Positions 46,611-54,431 of a DNA stretch of 64,000 bases are shown here, piece by piece (positions within the stretch are counted from its first letter, which is position 1; each line of letters begins with the position of its first letter). Both the position numbers and the translations under genes were made by a program. This DNA is from Hyphomicrobiales bacterium (GTDB taxonomy: Bacteria > Pseudomonadota > Alphaproteobacteria > Rhizobiales > Rhizobiaceae). Below the pieces are notes generated by a model. It made no database searches. It was not told the origin of the DNA and saw nothing but the letters and a program-made list of their open reading frames with translations. The stretch covers positions 21,685 through 85,684 of the forward strand of contig UCJU01000003.1 in the NCBI GenBank assembly GCA_900472925.1. Reading direction: 5' to 3'.

Positions 46611-47237
46611 CTATCGTCCGGATGTCGTCCGCTCTATCCTGTGCTTCAGAAGGCGGGTCATGCGCGCATCGAAGTTTTTCGATTCCACCATGTCGAAGCG
46701 TAGCTGATCCTTGTCGTGCGCTGCCATTACCTCTTGCGTCGTCTCTGTGACCAGCGCTTGCATCGCTTCGCAGTCCGATTGTGGGCGCAGGGATTGCAGC
46801 CGCTTTTCCAACGTGCGCGCATAGGTGCGGGCGATTTCGGCGTGGCGTTCTTCGTGGCGTTTGATATCCGCAGAAAGCGTATCCCATATCAAGGCAAGCT
46901 CCGCGCTTGTGCGACGGCGGTTCGTCCAGCGTGGCAGCAGGATTTTCGTGTGCAACGTCACCTTTACCGTACCAACGCCGCAGCGACCGTTCTTCTCGAC
47001 ATAGGTCAACTCACCGCCGAATTTGATTTCCGTGGCGCCGGGATGGCGCGCGCCGGTGTTTTTCGTCATCGGGCCTCGGCGCGAAAGCTCACGGTCCAAA
47101 TCTTCAGCCGTGCGCCCGCCCACCGTGAAGTAGGAGAAGGATTTGCTCATCACGGTTTCGGCACTGGCGTCGAGTGTGGAGGTAACCAGTGTTGCGCTGG
47201 CAATCAGCGCACAGAGCATACGGGAGAGGTTCTTCAT
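46611..47237 (-). CDS. DUF922 family secreted Zn-protease-like protein
   Basis: A 208-residue exported protein with a signal peptide (1-26, cleavage near ASA-ET). The core GGRTAEDLDRELSRRGP, then TLHTKILLPRW and the zinc-peptidase motif HEERH at 128-132, place it in DUF922, a family of putative metalloproteases. Two cysteines may form a disulfide. Substrate unknown; it acts in the periplasm. It is read divergently from the folate genes. Confidence 0.88.
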   Translation of the reverse strand: MKNLSRMLCALIASATLVTSTLDASAETVMSKSFSYFTVGGRTAEDLDRELSRRGPMTKNTGARHPGATEIKFGGELTYVEKNGRCGVGTVKVTLHTKILLPRWTNRRRTSAELALIWDTLSADIKRHEERHAEIARTYARTLEKRLQSLRPQSDCEAMQALVTETTQEVMAAHDKDQLRFDMVESKNFDARMTRLLKHRIERTTSGR

Positions 47238-47407
47238 TTGCCTGCCTTCCAGTTGAACTTGAAAGGTGATTGCGCCATAGAGCCAATGCTTCCACTATGC
47301 GCAAAGGGCTTTGCCAAAATCGGTCTCGGTTTCAGGGCCTGCGGTGGAGGCGGAGTGAGGACGGTATGAATGGCGGACTCCGTTATTCCGGAAAGGCTTG
47401 ATGTTAC

Positions 47408-48274
47408 GTGATAACAGCCAGTGACAATGTGTGGCAAGTCGCGCATGGGCGTTCCCTGAAACTTGATGGGGATGGCCTTATTATGGCTATCGTCAACGCC
47501 ACCCCGGATTCGTTTTCCGACGGCGGGCGGTATCTTGCTTCAAACCAGGCGATCGATCATGCGCTTTCATGCGTGAAAGACGGTGCCCACATCATCGATA
47601 TCGGTGGCGAATCGACACGGCCGGGGGCGAAGACCGTGACGGACGCGGAAGAGCAGGACCGCGTTTTGCCGGTCATCGAACGTCTTGCCCGCCAAACGGA
47701 TGCGCTGATATCCGTCGACACCTACCGCGCCTCGACGGCAAAGCTGGCCGTGGAGGCCGGTGCGCATATCGTCAATGACGTCTTCGGTCTGCAAAAAGAT
47801 GCCGGGATGGCAGGCGTGGTGGCGCACGCCGGGGCAGGGGTCTGCATCATGCATACAGGCCGTGAGCGGCAGAAACTGCCTGATGTCATCGATGACCAGT
47901 TCGCCTTCCTGAACCGCTCGCTCGACATCGCAAAAGATGCTGGGATTTCCCGCAAGGCCATCATGCTGGATCCGGGTTTCGGGTTTGCCAAGGACACGGA
48001 TGAAAATGTCCTGCTGATGTCGCGTTTCGATGAGCTTTCCCGGTTCGGTCTGCCTATTCTGGCGGGCACGTCGCGCAAGCGTTTCATCGGCGCTCTGACG
48101 CAGCGCGATGAGGCGGGAGACCGTGATGTCGGAACTGCCGCCACCACCGCAATACTGCGTCTAGCGGGCGCGATCGTTTTTCGTGTACACAATGTGGCCA
48201 TGACCAGAGACGCTCTGGCTGTCGCCGACGCCGTTCTGAGACAAAAGAAAAACAAAGGGGATGGGCGGTTATGA
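47408..48274 (+). CDS. folP: Dihydropteroate synthase
   Basis: A 288-residue TIM-barrel enzyme joining 6-hydroxymethyl-dihydropterin diphosphate to p-aminobenzoate; it is the sulfonamide target. Signatures are AIVNATPDSFSDGG and DIGGESTRPGA near the N-terminus, DPGFGFAKD in the middle and GTSRKRFIG. The GTG start at 47408 gives the family's normal length. It overlaps folB by four bases (ATGA). Confidence 0.95.
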   Translation: MITASDNVWQVAHGRSLKLDGDGLIMAIVNATPDSFSDGGRYLASNQAIDHALSCVKDGAHIIDIGGESTRPGAKTVTDAEEQDRVLPVIERLARQTDALISVDTYRASTAKLAVEAGAHIVNDVFGLQKDAGMAGVVAHAGAGVCIMHTGRERQKLPDVIDDQFAFLNRSLDIAKDAGISRKAIMLDPGFGFAKDTDENVLLMSRFDELSRFGLPILAGTSRKRFIGALTQRDEAGDRDVGTAATTAILRLAGAIVFRVHNVAMTRDALAVADAVLRQKKNKGDGRL

Positions 48275-48636
48275 GCCTTTATACGATAGTGCTGAAGAAC
48301 TGCTCGTTTTTTGCGCGTCATGGCCTGCTGGCGCAGGAAGAAACGCTGGGACAGCGTTTCTTTGTCGATGCGGAGATGGAGGTTGAGGCCGGAAACGCGC
48401 TGGAAACCGACAATATCGAAAATACCGTCGATTACGGCGTCGCCTTCGATGTCATCGAAAAGATCGTGGCTGGTCAGCGGCGTTACCTTATCGAGGCGCT
48501 GGCGAACGACATCGCATCCGCATTGCGCAAGCGTTATCCGCAAATCGTCCGGGTCAAGATCACCGTGCGCAAACCATCGGCACCTGTACCGGGTATTCTC
48601 GATTACGCGCAGGTGAGCGTCGAACAGCATGGCTGA
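48271..48636 (+). CDS. folB: Dihydroneopterin aldolase
   Basis: A 121-residue enzyme splitting dihydroneopterin to 6-hydroxymethyl-dihydropterin and glycolaldehyde. The start IVLKNCSFFARHGLLAQEETLGQRFFVD is diagnostic, and the catalytic lysine region appears as RVKITVRKPSAPVPG. It is coupled to folP by a four-base overlap and to folK by an eight-base overlap. Confidence 0.94.
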   Translation: MSLYTIVLKNCSFFARHGLLAQEETLGQRFFVDAEMEVEAGNALETDNIENTVDYGVAFDVIEKIVAGQRRYLIEALANDIASALRKRYPQIVRVKITVRKPSAPVPGILDYAQVSVEQHG

Positions 48637-49156
48637 TGGCATGACCCTTGCGGCACTGGGTTTGGGTGGCAATATCGGTGATCCGCCTGCTGCGATGGCG
48701 CAGGCGCTTTACACATTTGCAAACCACGAGAGCTGTCGCCTGTTGGCCGTCTCCCAACTTTACAGCACGCCGCCATGGGGAAAGACGGATCAAGCCGATT
48801 TCTTCAATTGCTGCGCCACGGTTGAAACCTCACTGACGGCAGAGCAATTGCTGGAGCTTTGTCTGGATATCGAACGCGGCATGAAACGGGTGCGCAGCGA
48901 GCGCTGGGGCCCGCGCACCATCGACATCGACGTGCTGACCTATGGTGAGGAAACGACCCAGACCGCGCGGGTGGAAATTCCGCATCCGCGCATGACGGAG
49001 CGAGCCTTCGTGCTGATGCCACTGGCCGATATCGCGCCGCAGAGTGTGGTCCAAGGCAAGTCGGTGATCGAATGGCTTGAAGAGGCGGATAAGACGGGTA
49101 TCCGCATCTCGAACAAAAAACGGGAGTGGTGGACACTCCCGTTCTCAAACGAATGA
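48629..49156 (+). CDS. folK: 6-hydroxymethyl-dihydropterin pyrophosphokinase
   Basis: A 175-residue HPPK that transfers pyrophosphate from ATP to the pterin, supplying FolP. Motifs LGLGGNIGDPPAA at the start, LYSTPPWGKTDQADFFNC, and RWGPRTIDIDVLTYG with the metal-binding DID aspartates are intact. Its last codons contain a hairpin that reads as a terminator for the convergent gene at 49172. Confidence 0.95.
   Translation: MADGMTLAALGLGGNIGDPPAAMAQALYTFANHESCRLLAVSQLYSTPPWGKTDQADFFNCCATVETSLTAEQLLELCLDIERGMKRVRSERWGPRTIDIDVLTYGEETTQTARVEIPHPRMTERAFVLMPLADIAPQSVVQGKSVIEWLEEADKTGIRISNKKREWWTLPFSNE
49113..49143 (-). terminator. Terminator of the reverse-strand gene at 49172, inside the end of folK
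   Basis: AACGGGAGTG at 49119-49128 and CACTCCCGTT at 49134-49143 form a perfect 10-bp stem with a five-base loop. Read on the reverse strand it is followed by TTTTTTG (49120-49114), so it terminates the gene ending at 49172 while also encoding the last residues of FolK. Confidence 0.82.
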
Positions 49157-49171
49157 TGTTGCGGGCAAGCC

Positions 49172-49726
49172 TTATGGCTTGATGGAGCCGACCGCCATCT
49201 GGTCGACATTGCGGGCAAGCGTCAGGCCAATGACCGGGACCATCTGGTCGGCAACCTTGACGGAGATGGTGATGTTCATGGATGTGTTGTTGGTAACGCG
49301 GGCAACCATGACTCCGCTCAGCTTGGCGCGGTTGATGCCGACGACGACCTTGTCCCCACTGACCTGACCCGAAACGATATCCAGACCCTTGCCCTCGGAG
49401 CCATCGAGGAACTTGCCCTCGTAGCTGTTGCCCTTCTTGGCAATGACGGCAGACATGGGTTGCTTGAAAACGCCAACGCGGCAGGTGCCGCCCAGCTTGA
49501 TGCCGGTTTCTTTGTCGCCAATCGGTTCGCCGGTGAGATCGCAGGTGAACTTCGTGCCCTTGTATTTTCCAGCCACGATCTCGCCAGGACCTGACCATAC
49601 GCCTGCCACGGAGCCGAAGAAGACGTCATCGCGGGATGCGGCCTGAGCGTCGGAAACTGCAAGTCCGCCGCTGACGGATAGAACGGCGGCAAGTCCGCCC
49701 AGTAGCGAAAAGAAGCGCGAATACAT
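49172..49726 (-). CDS. Secreted protein of unknown function
   Basis: A 184-residue protein with a signal peptide (hydrophobic stretch 6-25, likely cleavage after AQA). The mature part is a beta-rich domain: GSVAGVWSGPGEIVAGKYKGTKFTCDLTGE, ending near VGVINRAKLSGVM. Two cysteines may pair. I do not recognise the family. The gene converges with folK and uses the terminator at 49113. A periplasmic or outer-surface role is likely. Confidence 0.7.
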   Translation of the reverse strand: MYSRFFSLLGGLAAVLSVSGGLAVSDAQAASRDDVFFGSVAGVWSGPGEIVAGKYKGTKFTCDLTGEPIGDKETGIKLGGTCRVGVFKQPMSAVIAKKGNSYEGKFLDGSEGKGLDIVSGQVSGDKVVVGINRAKLSGVMVARVTNNTSMNITISVKVADQMVPVIGLTLARNVDQMAVGSIKP

Positions 49727-49855
49727 GATACTTTCCCTGGCGAAATGGCCGCTTTGTGTAGGGTCAATCTATGTCGCGAATGGTTAATGCTTGGTTTATT
49801 TGGCCGAGATTAGCTTGGCTGATCGTAACCTTTTGACATAGCAAAGCCCTATGTC
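49727..49855. other. Intergenic region
   Basis: This 129-base gap holds the promoter of the secreted protein gene on the reverse strand; no hairpin or other element stands out. Confidence 0.4.
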
Positions 49856-50929
49856 TCAGGGCTTCTCATCATTTTTACGGCTCGTCAAATCAGGAGTGAG
49901 GTCGGAAACGAAGTCGCTGATGCCAGGCCGTTTCAGAGCTCTGAAGGGTAGCGGACGGCATAGATCCATGGCCGCGATGCCGATTCGCGCCGTCATCAAC
50001 CCGTTGATGACGCCTTCGCCCAGCCTGGCCGAAAGCCGCGACGCGATGCCGTGGCCGAGCACCTGCTGGGCAAGCCCATCACCCACCGCAATCGAGCCCG
50101 TGACAGCCAGATGCGCGATGACGTCGCGTAACAGCCGCAGCATGCCAAGAGTGCCGGGCCGCCCGCCATAGAGTTCTGCCATGGTGCGGACCAGCCGCGT
50201 GACCTCAAACAGGACATAGGCGAGATCAACGACCGCACGCGGGCTGACGGCGGTAACGACCGACACGCGCTTGGAAGAATTCATGATCAGCGCGCGGGCC
50301 TGACGATCCAGCGGGCTCAACAGTTCGCGTTCCGCAAGTTCGATGAGGTGCGGCCCGTCGATGACATCGTTTTCCGTGTCCTTCAGCGCGGCTCGACCCT
50401 TTGCGGTCTCGGCCCGGTGAGACAGAACCGTGTTCAGCCGCACAATGACGGCGCGCGCAGCGGACGACTTTTTTTCGAGCGCTGCTTTTTCAGCATCTGA
50501 TTTCAACGATTGAACGGCATTCAGCCGCATGATGCCGATGGCTTCGCGCGCGACCAGTGCAACGACGGCGAAGATGGCGATGGCCAGAGCAACGCTTGCC
50601 GTATAGCCGAGCCAGTCAGAGCGCGAGAAGAGATCGCGAATGAGCTGGTCTGCCCAAAGCCCGAAGGCCAGCGAGAACAGAACGCCAACAGCACCCATTG
50701 CCAGTTTACCGAAGGAGAAGCGGCGCTTGCGCGGAGCGGCGACGGGCAGAGACGCCTTATCGATGTCTTCCGGAGCCAGAAAGGGGTCTTCCTCATCCGG
50801 CGTCATCGAAATATCCGCATCGAAACTGCGGGGTGATCGCCTGATATCGGTTGGCGCAGCGGGCGCTTGTTCACTTTCTAGCGTGAAGGCTGCCGGGCGT
50901 CGACCAGGGACGTTGATTTCCTCTTTCAT
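49856..50929 (-). CDS. ycjF: UPF0283 membrane protein (YcjF/DUF697 type)
   Basis: A 357-residue inner-membrane protein. Two membrane helices lie near residues 73-95 and 100-125 (AMGAVGVLFSLAFGLW and TASVALAIAIFAVVALV), followed by a DUF697-type helical domain of about 230 residues (YGGRPGTLGMLRLLRDVIAHLAVTGSIAVGDGL). YcjF is paired with the YcjX GTPase in many proteobacteria and induced by stress, function unknown. It overlaps ycjX by four bases, so the two are coupled. Confidence 0.88.
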   Translation of the reverse strand: MKEEINVPGRRPAAFTLESEQAPAAPTDIRRSPRSFDADISMTPDEEDPFLAPEDIDKASLPVAAPRKRRFSFGKLAMGAVGVLFSLAFGLWADQLIRDLFSRSDWLGYTASVALAIAIFAVVALVAREAIGIMRLNAVQSLKSDAEKAALEKKSSAARAVIVRLNTVLSHRAETAKGRAALKDTENDVIDGPHLIELAERELLSPLDRQARALIMNSSKRVSVVTAVSPRAVVDLAYVLFEVTRLVRTMAELYGGRPGTLGMLRLLRDVIAHLAVTGSIAVGDGLAQQVLGHGIASRLSARLGEGVINGLMTARIGIAAMDLCRPLPFRALKRPGISDFVSDLTPDLTSRKNDEKP

Positions 50930-52401
50930 GCGAGTTTGTCTCCAAACAGGAACTGCATGGCGCGGTCGAGCCGGATGTGCGGCACGGACAGCTTGATGCC
51001 GCCACTGGTTTCTTCCAGCTTTGGCGGGCGGAAGCGCACGACATTCACGTCTGGCAGATCAGCCGCGTCCCCCTTGGCATCCATCGCCCGAAACAGCGGT
51101 TCCGGGTCCTCCGGCAGGTCCCCTGGGAAAATGGCGGTCGTACGATTACCATCGAAGATTTCACCGTTGATCTTCTCGCCCGCAATCGGGGTTCCGACAA
51201 TGACGGGAAGCGAGTGGCCATCCTGCCGAACGCTTGCCTCCTTGGTCGCGCGCACCGATGCTAACGCCATGACCTCGATACCCGCACCGCTCATGCCGAT
51301 GGTGGTGATGGCGCGGTCCACGAGGCGTCTCGTCAGGCCTTCGAGGCGATCATGGCTTTCATGGTGGAGATGATCGGCCTTCGTTGCAGCAACCAGAACC
51401 TTGTCGATGCGTCGGCGCACCAGAGACGACAACAGGCTGTTCTTGCCGGGGCGGAAGCAGGCTAAAACATCACCCAGCGCCCGCTCAAGATCCTGCACCG
51501 CCTCCGGCCCGCGATTGACCGCCTGCAGGGCATCGATCAGCACGATCTGACGATCCAGCCGGGCAAAATGCAAACGGAAAAACGGCTTCACGACGATGGA
51601 TTTATAGGCTTCGTAACGCCGCTCCATCATTGCTCGGAGCGAGCCCTTCGGTGCCTTTGCATCTGTCAAACTCGGAAGCGGCGAGAAGGTGAGGGCGGGT
51701 GAGCCCTCCAGATCACCCGGCATCAAAAAACGCCCCGGCGGCAGGGTGGACAGCGAACGCTCATCCGATTTACAGGCCCGCAGATAAAGGGCGAAACTTT
51801 CCGCAAGACGTCGGGCCGTCATCTCGTCTGCCGGTCCATCGATATCGACCGAGGTGGCAATTTCCAGCCACTCGCGCGCCAGTTCTGCGCGGACGCCCTG
51901 CGTTGCGAGCGACAGAGTGTTATCGCTGAAGGTCTTGTAGTCCTGCGTCAGAAGCGGAAGATCGAGCAGCCATTCGCCGGGATAATCGACAATATCGATG
52001 GCGAGACGACCCGATGAGAACCAACGGCCCCAGCCGCTGGCGCTCTGGTAATCCAGGGTGATGCGCAATTCTGAAATGGCACGCGTCGAATCCGGCCAGA
52101 TGCGATCTCGCACAAGCGCCTGGATATGATCCTCATATTGAAAACGCGGAATGGCGTCATCCGGCTGCGGCTCCAGCCGCACATTGGAAACCCTGCCGGA
52201 GCGAAGCGCTTCGAAAAGCGGAAGACGACCGCCATTCAGCAGGTTGTGGACCAGCGAGGAGATGAAAACCGTTTTGCCGGCGCGTGACAAACCCGTTACC
52301 CCCAGCCGTAAAGTCGGGTTGGTGAGAGCGCTGGCGCGATCCGTGAGATTGTCTAAGGCAATCAATGCGCTATCGGTGACAGACGTGAGAGATGGCGGCA
52401 A
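50926..52401 (-). CDS. ycjX: YcjX family P-loop GTPase-like protein
   Basis: A 491-residue DUF463 protein. The P-loop is GLSRAGKTV (37-45). Further on, IVDYPGEWLLDLPLL serves as the switch/Walker B region, and KVLVAATKADHLHHESHD carries the NKxD-like base motif as TKAD. The protein is predicted soluble and is paired with YcjF. Known homologues are heat-shock or phage-shock regulated in enterobacteria, but their role is unsettled. Confidence 0.9.
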   Translation of the reverse strand: MPPSLTSVTDSALIALDNLTDRASALTNPTLRLGVTGLSRAGKTVFISSLVHNLLNGGRLPLFEALRSGRVSNVRLEPQPDDAIPRFQYEDHIQALVRDRIWPDSTRAISELRITLDYQSASGWGRWFSSGRLAIDIVDYPGEWLLDLPLLTQDYKTFSDNTLSLATQGVRAELAREWLEIATSVDIDGPADEMTARRLAESFALYLRACKSDERSLSTLPPGRFLMPGDLEGSPALTFSPLPSLTDAKAPKGSLRAMMERRYEAYKSIVVKPFFRLHFARLDRQIVLIDALQAVNRGPEAVQDLERALGDVLACFRPGKNSLLSSLVRRRIDKVLVAATKADHLHHESHDRLEGLTRRLVDRAITTIGMSGAGIEVMALASVRATKEASVRQDGHSLPVIVGTPIAGEKINGEIFDGNRTTAIFPGDLPEDPEPLFRAMDAKGDAADLPDVNVVRFRPPKLEETSGGIKLSVPHIRLDRAMQFLFGDKLA

Positions 52402-52506
52402 TGAACGTTTCCCACAAAATATTTCGCTTCGTGAAAATATATAGGTCCGACCGCTGCTTAAAAAAGAAGCGGGTCATGGAAAGTTTTCATTCCGCGCAGC
52501 CTGGCG

Positions 52507-53055
52507 CTATGGGGCGAGGAATTCGAGCATCTGCCACTCGGTCACGGTGCCATCACCGCCAAGCTTGGCGTCGAGTACGGCAAGGCCTGCAGTGGGAAAG
52601 CCTGAGGGCAACAGGCTCTCCATTCTTCGCTGCCCCATAAATGCTTCTGCAACAGCATCCAGCGTCGGGTTGTGGCCTATCAGCATGACGGACCGGCTTG
52701 GCGCTTGCGCGGCGATCAATGCGAGATAGGTTTCAGGCTGGGCGTTGTACATCTCATCGACATAGGTGACGTCGAAAGCGTCGTTGAATGCGCGCCGCAC
52801 GGATTGTGCCGTTTCGCGGCAACGTACTGCTGTGGAGCTCAAGACGATATCCGGTTTATAGCCTTTGTCCGCTGCATTCGCGCCGACAATTTCGACCTCC
52901 GCATAGCCGACATCATCCAGGTGCCTGTCGAAGTCCCGCTCGCCGTCGGCTGGCCACGCCGCGCGCGCATGTCGCATCAGATAGACCCGGAACGGTGGCG
53001 GTTGAAGCACTGGCATTTCCGGGGCATCCCATGCAGGTTTAAACATCGTTGGCAT
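52507..53055 (-). CDS. SixA-type histidine phosphatase
   Basis: A 182-residue member of the histidine phosphatase superfamily. The catalytic RHG motif appears as RHA (Arg28-His29) in YLMRHARAAWPADG. Other active-site parts are DIVLSSTAVRCRETA and MLIGHNPTLDAVAE with the second histidine. SixA removes phosphate from Hpt domains; a free Hpt protein is encoded at 45477 in this window, though not adjacent. An ATG three codons later is an alternative start. Confidence 0.83.
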   Translation of the reverse strand: MPTMFKPAWDAPEMPVLQPPPFRVYLMRHARAAWPADGERDFDRHLDDVGYAEVEIVGANAADKGYKPDIVLSSTAVRCRETAQSVRRAFNDAFDVTYVDEMYNAQPETYLALIAAQAPSRSVMLIGHNPTLDAVAEAFMGQRRMESLLPSGFPTAGLAVLDAKLGGDGTVTEWQMLEFLAP

Positions 53056-53284
53056 GCTTTACAGGAACAGATGGCGGCACCGCAAGTGCAGCCCGGTATA
53101 ACCAAGTTCTTATAACGTGATTGAAGAAATAATTTGTGATTCGGGAATAAAGCATAAAAAATAACCATTTAGCTGAATTTTGTGACAGATTTAAAAATGC
53201 CTGAAAACTGTTTTGCGGACTTGAATGGCCGTATGGCATTGGAGTATACCCGCGCCATATGAGATGTTCTTCGAGGAGAATCGC

Positions 53285-53704
53285 GTGAGTGAGAAGATCG
53301 ATCTTAGCAATTATGTGCTCTCGGAAAGCGATGAGTTCATGAATGCCAACCAGAAGGCCTATTTTCGGGCAAAGCTGGTCGGCTGGAGGAACGACATTCT
53401 GAGGGAAGCGCGCGAGACGCTCGGTCATCTCGCGGAAGAAAGCGCCAACCACCCGGATCTTGCCGACAGGGCATCGTCCGAGACGGATCGCGCAATCGAG
53501 CTTCGTGCTCGTGATCGCCAGAGAAAGCTGATCTCGAAAATCGATGCAGCGCTTCAGCGGATCGACGAAGGCACATACGGCTACTGCGAAGAGACCGGCG
53601 AGCCCATCGGCATCAAGAGACTGGACGCCCGCCCTATCGCTACTCTCTCCATCGAAGCCCAGGAACGCCACGAGCGCCGCGAAAAAGTTTATCGCGACGA
53701 GTGA
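53285..53704 (+). CDS. dksA: DksA-type RNA polymerase regulator with a single-cysteine zinc finger
   Basis: A 139-residue RNA polymerase secondary-channel protein that works with ppGpp. The coiled coil covers about 25-100 with the tip region near DLADRASSETDRA. The zinc-finger segment YGYCEETGEPIGIKRLDARPIATLSIEAQE has one Cys instead of four, a Zn-independent type known in some alpha- and gammaproteobacteria. The start is GTG 53285, supported by GAGGAGAA seven bases upstream; the frame to 53225 is rejected. A terminator lies at 53751. Confidence 0.9.
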   Translation: MSEKIDLSNYVLSESDEFMNANQKAYFRAKLVGWRNDILREARETLGHLAEESANHPDLADRASSETDRAIELRARDRQRKLISKIDAALQRIDEGTYGYCEETGEPIGIKRLDARPIATLSIEAQERHERREKVYRDE

Positions 53705-53750
53705 TGGCAACTGAAGAGACGGTTTGGTCTTTAATCAGTGACGACATTTG

Positions 53751-53779
53751 AAAGCCGTATCGGAAACGATGCGGCTTTT
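53751..53779 (+). terminator. Rho-independent terminator of dksA
   Basis: AAAGCCG and CGGCTTT form the lower stem and TATCG/CGATG the upper one, with a GAAA loop, running into TTTTC. It lies about 46 bases past the stop. Confidence 0.85.
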
Positions 53780-53859
53780 CTCTTTTGTGAATGTTTTATT
53801 GGACGAAAAAAGCAGCCTTTGGCGATCCGCGTCGTACGCGAGATCGTCGACACCCGATT

Positions 53860-54321
53860 TCAGGGCGAAAGGGTTTTGACGGCGACCGTCCCGTAGCCTT
53901 CTTCGCCGAATACTTCTGCTGGCAGGCCAATACCCCCGAAGTCACGCCAGAGCGCTTCGACCCATTCCATGCTGATGTCCACAATGGCATCGTTGACGGA
54001 AAAAGGAGCTTCGTCAGGATCATACATCGGCACGTCTGGCTGCATACGACCATCAATACATTGAACTTCGAACAATCTGCGGTATGGCGCGACTGCTTTA
54101 TTGAGGACGTAGAGGTCAGGGCCGTCCAAATGAACCATAATGTCAAAGAAGCCTTCTTCGCTCTGACCAGGATGTATGCCCACCATCAGCATGCGGGTCT
54201 TTACGGGGAGTTTTTGTTTTATGTGCCGTAAATTTCCCAATGCGGTTGGTGCGTGCGCTCGCAGAATATTCTGGAGCACCGATTTATAATCCGCTTCGGT
54301 CGTCGGCCTATTCGTTCTCAT
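53860..54321 (-). CDS. Protein of unknown function
   Basis: A 153-residue soluble protein with a helical start (YKSVLQNILRAHAPTALGNLRHIKQKLP) followed by an alpha/beta part (MLMVGIHPGQSEEGFFDIMVHLDGPDLYVLNKA) and an acidic tail. I do not recognise the family with confidence. ATG 54321 has an AGGG site eight bases upstream; ATG 54327 and a frame to 54408 are alternatives. It lies between dksA and rne, downstream of the rne terminator, so it probably has its own promoter. Confidence 0.6.
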   Translation of the reverse strand: MRTNRPTTEADYKSVLQNILRAHAPTALGNLRHIKQKLPVKTRMLMVGIHPGQSEEGFFDIMVHLDGPDLYVLNKAVAPYRRLFEVQCIDGRMQPDVPMYDPDEAPFSVNDAIVDISMEWVEALWRDFGGIGLPAEVFGEEGYGTVAVKTLSP

Positions 54322-54374
54322 AGCCATATCCCTACCAGCGACGGCGACACCCGACAATATTCCCTGCATTCTGA

Positions 54375-54404
54375 AAAAGAAAAAGGCCCCGCGAACGGAG
54401 CCTC
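54375..54404 (-). terminator. Terminator of rne
   Basis: On the reverse strand AGGCTCC/GGGGCCT forms a stem with one mismatch around a six-base loop, followed by TTTTTCTTTTTC. It lies about 30 bases past the rne stop at 54432. Confidence 0.78.
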
Positions 54405-54431
54405 TCATTATTTTACGTCACCTGCAGCCTC

